Source of the DNA: Terriglobia bacterium
GTDB lineage: Bacteria; Acidobacteriota; Terriglobia; UBA7540
Length of the DNA: 12,430 nt
Direction of reading: 5' to 3'
Assembly (NCBI GenBank): GCA_030040295.1
Contig: JASHTZ010000787.1
Span: 1-12,430 of the forward strand
Positions 6,473 through 12,430 of this stretch are shown one piece after another. Position 1 is the stretch's first letter, and the number at the start of each line of letters is the position of its first letter. The notes under the pieces are model-generated. The model was given only the letters and a program-made list of their open reading frames with translations. It searched no databases and was not told the origin of the DNA. The translations under genes and the position numbers were made by a program.

Positions 6473-6907
6473 CTACCCCCCTTCTTCCTCAAGCGCCTTG
6501 GTGATCAATCCAACTTTGTCGACTCCGGCGCCCTTGGCGATGTCGATGACTTGGGCCACCATGCCGAATAATGTGTCCGGGGCACCCTTTACGAACATTA
6601 CTTTCTCGTTGCGGGTCTTGAAGATATCTTCCAGCCGGGGGCCCAGCGCATCCAGCGTGATGTCGTCTTGATTGAGTTTGAGATTTCCACGGGCGTCGAT
6701 GCTCACCACCACAGCCAGCTTGCTGACATCCTGAGGCGGAGACGATTTGTCTTTGTTGGGTTGGGGGACGAGCGCGTCGAGCCCCTTGGGCGTCAGAGGT
6801 GTAATGACCATGAAGATGATCAGCAACACCAGCAACACATCAATCAGGGGGGTGACATTCATGTCCCCCATGGGACCTTTTTTGTCCCCCCCCACGGCCA
6901 TTGCCAT
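6473..6907 (-). CDS. exbD: ExbD/TolR family biopolymer transport protein (second copy)
   Basis: A 144-residue inner-membrane protein. A short cytoplasmic N-terminus with MNVTPLIDVLLVLLIIFMV (16-34) leads into one membrane helix. Asp23 is the conserved proton-channel residue matching Asp25 of E. coli ExbD. The periplasmic part (about 40-144) ends with VMFVKGAPDTLFGMVAQVIDIAKGAGVDKVGLIT, the usual ExbD fold. With ExbB it turns proton flow into energy for TonB. Length is normal (E. coli ExbD 141). The ATG at 6905-6907 has AAGGAGGG seven bases upstream; an in-frame ATG two codons later is less well placed. It lies 53 bases after the first exbD and differs clearly from it in sequence, so this is not a recent duplication. 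TolR rather than ExbD cannot be ruled out, but the adjacent tonB favours ExbD. Confidence 0.93.
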   Translation of the reverse strand: MAMAVGGDKKGPMGDMNVTPLIDVLLVLLIIFMVITPLTPKGLDALVPQPNKDKSSPPQDVSKLAVVVSIDARGNLKLNQDDITLDALGPRLEDIFKTRNEKVMFVKGAPDTLFGMVAQVIDIAKGAGVDKVGLITKALEEEGG

Positions 6908-6960
6908 ACAACTACCCTCCTTCGAGTCCAGCCAGACGTCGCGCCCGCACTACTGGCCGT

Positions 6961-7404
6961 TCATTGTGGCGGCGCAACGGGAACGTGGCGTTCGGTGAGT
7001 TTCTCGGTTTCGAGCCCGAGGTTATCGACCCCCGCGGCGCGAATGTTGTCCACCACTTCGGCGACTACTTGATATTTTGCGTTCTTGTCACTCCGCAGGA
7101 AAACGGTTTTATCGAGCCTGTCCGCGATCCGGTCTTTAACCTCTGTGGTGATCTCGTCAGGAGCGATGGGGTCGTTGCCGAGGTAGGTTTTGCCGTCCCG
7201 CGTAATGGCCAGCACCACGGCGTTTTCCTTGTCAGCATCCGGCATGTCGATCGTGTTCACTGCCGACGCCATGGTCACGCTGACGCCCTTCTGCAACATG
7301 GGTGTGACCACCATGAAAATGATGAGCAGAACCAACATCACATCCACCATGGGGGTGACGTTGATATCCGCGACGGTCCCCAGTGACGCGGTTTTCTTGG
7401 CCAT
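6961..7404 (-). CDS. exbD: ExbD/TolR family biopolymer transport protein (first copy)
   Basis: A 147-residue single-span inner-membrane protein. Residues 13-33 (DINVTPMVDVMLVLLIIFMVV) hold the family signature, with Asp21 as the likely proton-carrying residue in the helix. The periplasmic domain runs to the end, with TVFLRSDKNAKYQVVAEVVDNIRAAGVDNLGLETE as the family's beta-alpha core. Its ATG directly follows the exbB stop (TAA-ATG, no gap), and the G-rich sequence inside the exbB 3' end is the only candidate ribosome binding site, so translation is likely coupled to exbB. The middle region differs from the second copy: a NTIDMPDADKEN loop here, a PQPNKDKSSPPQ loop there. ExbD works as a dimer inside an ExbB pentamer, so two unlike copies could form a heterodimer. 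Confidence 0.94.
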   Translation of the reverse strand: MAKKTASLGTVADINVTPMVDVMLVLLIIFMVVTPMLQKGVSVTMASAVNTIDMPDADKENAVVLAITRDGKTYLGNDPIAPDEITTEVKDRIADRLDKTVFLRSDKNAKYQVVAEVVDNIRAAGVDNLGLETEKLTERHVPVAPPQ

Positions 7405-8136
7405 TTACTTTTTCCCCCGCGAAGCGCGCTTAATGAAATAGTCAACCAACTCCGACGAGGAGTTGTCCATTTCGACGTCAAACGATTCGATTTTGCTGGT
7501 GAAATAGTTATAGATCCACACGGCCGGGATGGCGACAAAGAGGCCGATAGCGGTGGTCACAAGAGCTTCAGAAATACCCTTGGAGACCCCCGCAAGACCT
7601 GACGACTGGGTGCTGGCGATGCCCTGGAAGGCGTGAATGATACCCAGCACCGTGCCGAGCAAGCCGACGAAAGGCGCTGTGGAGCCGATGGTGGCGAGGG
7701 TGGAAACGCCGCGCTTCAATTCCGCGTGGACGATTGCCGCCGCCCTTTCCAGAGCCCGCTTGGAGGCTTCAATAGTCTCGCCGGGAATTTCCGCTGACAC
7801 CTGATGCGCCTGGAATTCCTGAAGGCCGGCCGTGACCACTTTTGCCAGGTGGCTGCGCTTGTTTTGTTCCGCAATGGAAATGGCTTCGTCAATTTTTCCA
7901 TCCTTCAGGGCTCCCGCCACCGCCGGCGCGAACACCCGCGATTGTTTACGAGCGCCGCTGAACGCGATCCACCGATCGATCATCACACCAATCGACCAGG
8001 CCGACATGATGATCAAGACGATGACTATACCTTTCGCGGCCCATCCCATGGAATTCCACATGGACATCGGGTCGAATCCCACGGTCTGATCCTGAAAGAA
8101 GAACAACGCCAAACTCAAAAAGTTTCCGACTAGCAT
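7405..8136 (-). CDS. exbB: ExbB (MotA/TolQ/ExbB proton channel family)
   Basis: A 243-residue inner-membrane protein forming the stator-like proton channel that powers TonB. Three membrane segments are visible: about 34-56 (AKGIVIVLIIMSAWSIGVMIDRW), 147-170 (TLATIGSTAPFVGLLGTVLGIIHAF, the family's most conserved stretch) and 190-212 (EALVTTAIGLFVAIPAVWIYNYF). The large loop 57-145 would be cytoplasmic (KDGKIDEAISIAEQ, ERAAAIVHAELKRG), as in ExbB and TolQ. The N-terminal LSLALFFFQDQ stretch is an extra hydrophobic extension before the first span. Length matches E. coli ExbB (244). It lies 41 bases after tonB and directly abuts the first exbD. GGAGG is 12 bases before the ATG, rather far. The presence of tonB rather than tolA, tolB or pal nearby favours ExbB over TolQ. 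Confidence 0.94.
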   Translation of the reverse strand: MLVGNFLSLALFFFQDQTVGFDPMSMWNSMGWAAKGIVIVLIIMSAWSIGVMIDRWIAFSGARKQSRVFAPAVAGALKDGKIDEAISIAEQNKRSHLAKVVTAGLQEFQAHQVSAEIPGETIEASKRALERAAAIVHAELKRGVSTLATIGSTAPFVGLLGTVLGIIHAFQGIASTQSSGLAGVSKGISEALVTTAIGLFVAIPAVWIYNYFTSKIESFDVEMDNSSSELVDYFIKRASRGKK

Positions 8137-8163
8137 AGATTTGTATTACCTCCACAAGAAATT

Positions 8164-8177
8164 CCAGAATCTTCTGG
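8164..8177 (-). promoter_or_regulatory. Short dyad right after the tonB stop
   Basis: CCAGAA and TTCTGG (6-bp arms, two-base centre) sit directly after the tonB stop codon and before the exbB ribosome binding region. In RNA this could fold as a 5-bp stem with an AGAU loop and might protect the tonB 3' end or tune exbB translation. There is no T-run, so it is not a terminator. It may be chance. Confidence 0.22.
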
Positions 8178-9215
8178 TCATTCAGCTAACGTAAAGTTCA
8201 CGTCGATCTCGGTCGCCACTTCAACCGCCTCGCCGTTCAGCAAGGTGGGCTGGTAACGCCAGCGCTTCACCGCCTCCATCGCCGAGGCAACCAGCAGGGG
8301 ATGGCCGGAGATCACCTTCAGGTTTTCAATTGTCCCATCCTTACTGATCAACGCGTCCAGCCGCACTTCTCCCTGAATGCGCGCCATCTTGGCAAGAGGC
8401 GGGTAATCAGGCTTGGGCCCGAATATCAACTTTGCACTTTCCACCTGGCCGCCCACGCGGACACGCTCCGGAACCTTGGGCTTGGGCGGAGGCGGAGGCG
8501 GAGGCGCGGACGACATCACGCCGCCCAGTACGCCGCCGATAATTCCGCCCATCTGCCCTCCCGGAACCCCGCCCGGAACCCCGCCCACTACACCAACCGC
8601 CGCGGGTGGCGGCTCCGGCTCCTGCTTAACCATTTCGACGGTTTTCGGAATCACCGTGGGGGCGCGCATGATGTCTTCCATACTCACGCGATGGACGATG
8701 CGGGGAGCGGGAGCTGCCGCTGCCGGAGGGGGAGGAGGCGGTGGCGGCGGGGGAGGCGCGGAAAGAAACGTCATCAATTGCGCTTTGGGCAGTGTCTGGG
8801 TGTAGATCAACGGCACCAAGATCATCCCCCCGATCACCAGGGCCTCAAAAATGTAGGCAATGGGAAGGGTGGCGCGTTTCCATTCACCCGTCTTCGCCGC
8901 GCTGTAAATCAGGTAGATGATGAACCCTGCGAGGGGAAGGACGATAAAGATGATGGACCAAACGACTCGGCTGAAGCCATTCCTTTTGGCGTCCGCCAGG
9001 ACATACGCAAGGCCCAGGGCGAAAGCGCCCAACAGGAGCCCCAGGATCACCGACTGAGTTACGATCACACTCGTTGAATTGGCACTCAGGATCGGGAAGA
9101 AGAAATAACCTGCAAAGAAGGCGGCTACTGCCACGACGATCGCGATGATCCAATGCGTGCTGGTCAGGACCGGCGCCCTTCTTACCGAAGAATCCAGCAA
9201 ACTGTCGTCAAACAT
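8178..9215 (-). CDS. tonB: TonB energy transducer with extended multi-span N-terminus
   Basis: A 345-residue protein that carries energy from ExbB/ExbD to outer-membrane receptors. The C-terminal TonB domain (about 268-345) is clear: YPPLAKMARIQGEVRLDALISKDG, then VKRWRYQP (WRYQP at 319-323) and EIDVNFTL. The periplasm-spanning region has 11 consecutive prolines (154-164), a Gly-rich stretch with GGVPGG repeats (208-233) and seven more prolines (238-244). The segment at about 115-139, running through LVPLIYTQTLPKAQLMTFL into the proline run, looks like the family's usual single anchor. Ahead of it are three further hydrophobic segments, about 22-43, 50-74 and 84-106; the last two, with ADAKRNGF between, W86, P94-L-A-G97 and YLIY, resemble a PLDc_N module. 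ATG at 9213-9215 has GGAGG nine bases upstream. It is 70 bases after secF and 41 before exbB. The long proline runs would probably need EF-P for smooth translation. Confidence 0.93.
   Translation of the reverse strand: MFDDSLLDSSVRRAPVLTSTHWIIAIVVAVAAFFAGYFFFPILSANSTSVIVTQSVILGLLLGAFALGLAYVLADAKRNGFSRVVWSIIFIVLPLAGFIIYLIYSAAKTGEWKRATLPIAYIFEALVIGGMILVPLIYTQTLPKAQLMTFLSAPPPPPPPPPPPAAAAPAPRIVHRVSMEDIMRAPTVIPKTVEMVKQEPEPPPAAVGVVGGVPGGVPGGQMGGIIGGVLGGVMSSAPPPPPPPKPKVPERVRVGGQVESAKLIFGPKPDYPPLAKMARIQGEVRLDALISKDGTIENLKVISGHPLLVASAMEAVKRWRYQPTLLNGEAVEVATEIDVNFTLAE
8561..8584. repeat. Two perfect 12-bp tandem units inside tonB
   Basis: CCGGAACCCCGC occurs twice head to tail. On the coding (minus) strand it encodes the repeated V-P-G-G of the TonB glycine-rich linker. 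It is in-frame, so copy-number change by slippage would only lengthen or shorten the linker by four residues per unit. Confidence 0.75.
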
Positions 9216-9285
9216 GGATAATTGCCTCCTGCAAATCTCCGCTCCCGGGCATCCGCTCGCCCCTTGCCAAATCTCAAAGGCGCTG

Positions 9286-10503
9286 TTATGCCGCCTTAAC
9301 TCTTGAACTCATTCCCTCCCGGGCTAGCCGCTGGTTAAAATACACCACAATCGGGCTGGCGATGAAGATTGATGAGTAAGTGCCGACGATTACTCCCACC
9401 ACCAGAGCGAAAGCGAATCCATGAATCACTTCGCCGCCAAAAAGGAAAAGGGACATGACGGCCAGAAAGGTCAGGCCCGAAGTCAGAATGGTCCGGCTCA
9501 GGGTCTGGTTAATACTGTGATCGACAAGCTTGGGGAAATTCGCGCGCTTGGTCGCCTGCACATTCTCACGGATTCGGTCAAATACCACGATTGTGTCGTT
9601 CATGGAATACCCAACCAGGGTCAGCAGGGCAGCGATGACCGTTAAACTAATTTCCTTGTTCAATAGGGAGAAGAAGCCGAGAGTAATAATCACGTCGTGG
9701 AAGGTGGCAACCACGGCGGCAACGCCATAGATAAGCTCAAAACGGAACCAGATGTAAATCAGCATGGCGCCGAGGCCAGCCAGTGTGACATAGAGGGCCT
9801 GACGGCGGAGGTCCGACCCCACCTTCGGTCCCACGACTTTAGTATTGGTTACTGCGTAGCTCGACAGATAAAAGTCCTTTTCGAGGGCGGAGATGATCGC
9901 CGGAGTCACGCCCTGCACTCCCCGCAAGCTGTTAAAGTCTTCCAGCAATCCACCCTGCGCGGGGGCGTTCCGGAAGTTAACCACGGCGCCGGCAATATCC
10001 TGATAGGTTTTGGTGGCCGTGTCCAAGCCTTTTATCGACATGCCCAAGGGGTCATCCGCCAACAATTGCTCGGCAACCGTTTGCGGGCTGGCGTTGTTAA
10101 AGTCTGTCTTTCCCTGAGGGCCGTTACCGTAGAGTCCCGAAAGAGCCTTGATAATGGTCTCCCGACCCGCGTCCAAGCTGGCACTCGAGGTGGTGGTCTT
10201 AAGATCCAAACCAATCATTACGGCATTGCTCTTGCCACCCCCCAGTCCCTGGGTACCCTCAACCCCCTGAATTGTCTCGTTGTGCAGTCCCAAGCTGTCC
10301 AGTTCGTGCCGAATCGCGTCGACTTTGGGAGGCTGGGAGAAATTGACGTTCACGATTGTGCCGCCTCGGAAGTCAATCCCGTATACCAATCCTCGGTGAA
10401 CCACTATCGATATGATCCCCGTCAATATCAAGGCAATGGAAATGGAGATGAAATACCACTTTATTTCCATCCAGTCAATCTTGGGTTCGTGAAAAAACTC
10501 CAT
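9286..10503 (-). CDS. secF: Protein translocase subunit SecF
   Basis: A 405-residue inner-membrane protein of the SecDF complex, which uses proton flow to help move proteins out through SecYEG. After a first span (about 18-36) comes the signature YGIDFRGG (41-48). The C-terminal half holds the remaining spans, with the conserved VGYSMNDTIVVFDRIREN (297-314) and the TLSRTILTSGLTF stretch. Compared with E. coli SecF (323 residues) the extra length falls between the first span and the second, about residues 80-215, in the periplasmic P4 region. Start: ATG at 10501-10503 gives MEFFHEPKIDWM, which fits SecF N-termini. An in-frame GTG at 10516-10518 lies directly behind AAGGAAGG and would add five residues; either is possible. 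secD is 207 bases upstream, and tonB starts 70 bases after the stop. Confidence 0.95.
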   Translation of the reverse strand: MEFFHEPKIDWMEIKWYFISISIALILTGIISIVVHRGLVYGIDFRGGTIVNVNFSQPPKVDAIRHELDSLGLHNETIQGVEGTQGLGGGKSNAVMIGLDLKTTTSSASLDAGRETIIKALSGLYGNGPQGKTDFNNASPQTVAEQLLADDPLGMSIKGLDTATKTYQDIAGAVVNFRNAPAQGGLLEDFNSLRGVQGVTPAIISALEKDFYLSSYAVTNTKVVGPKVGSDLRRQALYVTLAGLGAMLIYIWFRFELIYGVAAVVATFHDVIITLGFFSLLNKEISLTVIAALLTLVGYSMNDTIVVFDRIRENVQATKRANFPKLVDHSINQTLSRTILTSGLTFLAVMSLFLFGGEVIHGFAFALVVGVIVGTYSSIFIASPIVVYFNQRLAREGMSSRVKAA

Positions 10504-10580
10504 AATCTTTCTTGACACCCTTCCTTAGGTTTGACACCGCAGTGGCTAGGAGAGTTCCAGAAAATTAGTGGTGTTTCATT

Positions 10581-10604
10581 ATTGTAGTACCGGTCTCTCC
10601 GGTA
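10581..10604 (-). promoter_or_regulatory. Dyad next to a -10-like hexamer in the secD-secF gap
   Basis: The gap 10504-10710 is unusually long for secD-secF. It contains TACCGG (10588-10593), five bases, then CCGGTA (10599-10604), a perfect 6-bp dyad. On the minus strand TACAAT (10586-10581) follows after one base, about 78 bases before the secF ATG. The dyad would overlie the spacer of a promoter using that -10, a typical operator position, or form a hairpin in a secD-secF transcript. No good -35 is seen. A GAGTCGACTC palindrome at 10609-10618 lies just upstream. Nothing else is recognised in this gap. Confidence 0.25.
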
Positions 10605-10710
10605 TCGGGAGTCGACTCTACGCGAGGCCCGAAATCGGATCGGCCGCGTCGGCGCTCCCCCTACAACTCAAAGCCATCTTTTGGCGACGGGCCGGTGAGC
10701 GCCGCAAGAG

Positions 10711-12321
10711 TTAAATGCTCAGCGCCGCGCCTTTTTCGCGACGCGAAAGCACGTAATCAAAAATCACTCTCGATACAAAAACCGAGGTGAACAGATTGGC
10801 AACCAAGCCAATCGTCAAAGTAACTGCAAATCCCTTGATGGGTCCCGTCCCGAAAGCAAAAAGGATGGCGGCTGACGCCACAGTGGTGACGTGAGTGTCG
10901 ATAATCGTTCTGAAAGCCTGCTCAAAGCCCACCGCCACCGCTGCTCCCACGGCTTTTCCGAGCCGCAACTCTTCCCGAATCCTTTCAAAGATAAGGACGT
11001 TCGAGTCCACACCCATACCAACGGTCAAAATGACCCCTGCGATTCCCGGCAGGGTCAGCACGCCCTCGATCCAAGCCATCATGGCAATCAGAATGAGCAG
11101 GTTCAGCGCCAAGGCCACATCGGCATTAATCCCCGCGCCCCGGTAATAGACCAGCATGAAACCCATAACTGCAAGAAGGCCCACAATAGACGCTACCACC
11201 CCGTGGCGGATGGAATCCGCTCCTAGCGAGGGGCCCACAGTTTCTTCCGAAAGAAAATTGATGGAAGCAGGCAGGGCCCCCGATTTCAAAACCAGTGCCA
11301 GGTCTTGTGCCGACTCTGGAGTGAAGTTTCCTCCCTCAATCACGCCGCTTTCGTTGATCTGTCCGTGAATGACGGGGGCCTCGACGACGCGATTATCCAG
11401 AACGATGGCAAGGTATTTGCCAATGTTGGCGCCGGTCACACGTCCGAACCGCTCGGCCCCGTCGCGGTTCAGGGTAAATTGCACGCTGGGCTGCCCGGAG
11501 GAATCATGGGAGGGGTCCGCACCCGTTAGATCCCGGCCCGTGACCGCCGCCACGCGGTTCAAGACATACCAGCTATCTTTCCCGTTCTCGCTGCCCGACA
11601 CCAGTTCGGAATCGGGGGGCAGCACACCGCCATGCTCCGCCAGCGCCGCTTCCCGGGAAGAGTAAGGCCCGTCCTTCACCAGCTTCAACTCCAGCAGCGC
11701 CGTCCGCTGCATGATGTCTTTTACTCTTGACGGGTCATCCACTCCCGGCAACTGCACAACCAGTTCGTAATCACCCTGCCCGTACTCGGCAATTGTCGGC
11801 TCCGTCACCCCTAGGGCGTCAACGCGACGGCGAATCGTGTCCATGGACTGCTCCAGAGCCTGATTGCGAAGCATAATCGCCGAACTTGTTTTGAGGATCA
11901 GCAGGCGGGAGGATTCGTCGCCAGGAACCCGCACCAGGTCCCAATCCGAAAACAGGTCGCTCACCATCGACTGCAAATCCCCGACCCTATCCTGAGGGAC
12001 GCCTTTCACCAGGATGCGATGAACCGGAGGGGACGATGTCTTGTCGTTGTCCGGCTCAACATCCGCAAAAGGGATACTTTTGGCTTTCATTTCTTCCTGC
12101 AACCGGTCAAGCGCCTCGTCGCAGGTGATGTTTACGGCGTCCTCAACCTGCACTTGCAGGATCAGGTTCATTCCCCCCCTCAAGTCCAGGCCCAGGTGAA
12201 TGCGGTTGTGGAGATTGTCCTTGAGTTCCTGCACGTTCTTGGGGAAGCCCGTGATTCCCAAGATGCACCCCAACACCACCACGAGAATCACAATTGCCCG
12301 GCCTCGAATCTTAGTATCCAT
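10711..12321 (-). CDS. secD: Protein translocase subunit SecD
   Basis: A 536-residue inner-membrane protein, partner of SecF. An N-terminal span (about 9-25) is followed by the signature HLGLDLRGG (42-50). A large periplasmic P1 region (about 51-355) includes DTIRRRVDALGVTEP, YELVVQLPGV and the base-head region that cycles during translocation. The C-terminal half holds five spans, starting near HGVVASIVGLLAVMGFMLVYY; Asp439 in VGMGVDSNVLIFERIREEL corresponds to the conserved proton-pathway aspartate of SecD (Asp519 in E. coli). It is shorter than E. coli SecD (615) but typical of many other phyla. The ATG at 12319-12321 lies 36 bases after the yajC stop, with GAGG about 12 bases upstream, so a yajC-secD-secF operon is likely. 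It is not fused to SecF. Confidence 0.96.
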   Translation of the reverse strand: MDTKIRGRAIVILVVVLGCILGITGFPKNVQELKDNLHNRIHLGLDLRGGMNLILQVQVEDAVNITCDEALDRLQEEMKAKSIPFADVEPDNDKTSSPPVHRILVKGVPQDRVGDLQSMVSDLFSDWDLVRVPGDESSRLLILKTSSAIMLRNQALEQSMDTIRRRVDALGVTEPTIAEYGQGDYELVVQLPGVDDPSRVKDIMQRTALLELKLVKDGPYSSREAALAEHGGVLPPDSELVSGSENGKDSWYVLNRVAAVTGRDLTGADPSHDSSGQPSVQFTLNRDGAERFGRVTGANIGKYLAIVLDNRVVEAPVIHGQINESGVIEGGNFTPESAQDLALVLKSGALPASINFLSEETVGPSLGADSIRHGVVASIVGLLAVMGFMLVYYRGAGINADVALALNLLILIAMMAWIEGVLTLPGIAGVILTVGMGVDSNVLIFERIREELRLGKAVGAAVAVGFEQAFRTIIDTHVTTVASAAILFAFGTGPIKGFAVTLTIGLVANLFTSVFVSRVIFDYVLSRREKGAALSI

Positions 12322-12357
12322 AGGAATGAATTACCTCAGCGGCCCGATGCGCTCCCC

Positions 12358-12430
12358 TTATTTCTTGCCCTTCGCCCCGGACTCCTGCTTGCCGGAATCA
12401 CCCGCCTCACCGGTCACAACACCGGTAATC
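12358..12430 (-). CDS. yajC: YajC, Sec translocase accessory subunit, last codons only (truncated by window edge)
   Basis: The last 23 complete codons of a minus-strand gene are present, ending in TAA at 12358-12360. They read ITGVVTGEAGDSGKQESGAKGK plus a final Lys. The small basic tail with a V-x-G-V-V-like motif, and above all the position 36 bases upstream of secD, fit YajC, whose gene precedes secD in very many bacteria. YajC is a small single-span inner-membrane protein that associates with SecDF. The call rests mostly on context because the membrane segment is outside the window. Confidence 0.7.
   Translation of the reverse strand, partial: ITGVVTGEAGDSGKQESGAKGKK

Noticed and set aside
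8484..8765. GC-rich repeats in tonB as a microsatellite or CRISPR-like array
   Set aside because: No regular repeat-spacer structure; the sequence is explained by in-frame polyproline and Gly-rich coding.
8301..9077. 258-codon Arg/His-rich open frame opposite tonB
   Set aside because: Its Arg/Gly/His repeats are just the complement of the TonB proline and glycine codons.
9697..10515. 272-codon open frame on the + strand opposite secF
   Set aside because: It runs through conserved SecF codons in antisense and has no recognisable motif or ribosome binding site.

Overview
The window looks like chromosomal housekeeping DNA from a Gram-negative, moderately GC-rich bacterium, most probably of the Acidobacteriota. 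That assignment is inference. It rests on the TonB protein, whose start (MFDDSLLDS), anchor and proline-rich stretch match the style I associate with acidobacterial TonB proteins, and on the combination of split SecD/SecF, separate ExbB/ExbD/TonB and a bifunctional Rel. No tRNA, rRNA, CRISPR array, transposase or phage gene is visible.

Layout, left to right. Positions 1-1204 (+): the 3' part of a biotin carboxylase gene and, translationally coupled to it, a biotin carrier gene with a BT-like N-terminal domain; together they look like the split alpha subunit of an acyl-CoA carboxylase. Positions 1205-1437: a convergent intergenic gap holding a striking long inverted repeat and a small hairpin. 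Positions 1438-2499 (-): a SurA/PpiC-type periplasmic peptidyl-prolyl isomerase. Positions 2500-2606: a divergent promoter region. Positions 2607-2798 (+): rpmB (ribosomal protein L28). Positions 2857-5419 (-): ridA, which has a TTG start, downstream of a full-length bifunctional (p)ppGpp synthetase/hydrolase. Positions 5611-12430 (-): a long same-strand series read as yajC (3' end only), secD, secF, tonB, exbB, exbD, exbD and a TPR lipoprotein.

How it fits together. The right-hand two thirds is an envelope module. YajC-SecD-SecF uses the proton gradient to help pull proteins across the inner membrane. ExbB-ExbD-TonB uses the same gradient to power outer-membrane receptors. The TPR lipoprotein closes the series. 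The SurA-like chaperone farther left would serve the same secreted proteins. Rel, RidA and L28 belong to growth control, metabolite repair and the ribosome.

I see no obviously new system. The points most worth a second look are the extra three-helix block (partly resembling a PLDc_N module) inserted near the N terminus of TonB, the 1218-1375 inverted repeat, -10 motifs placed unusually close to start codons (possible leaderless transcripts), and the joining of the Sec and Ton energy-coupling gene sets.
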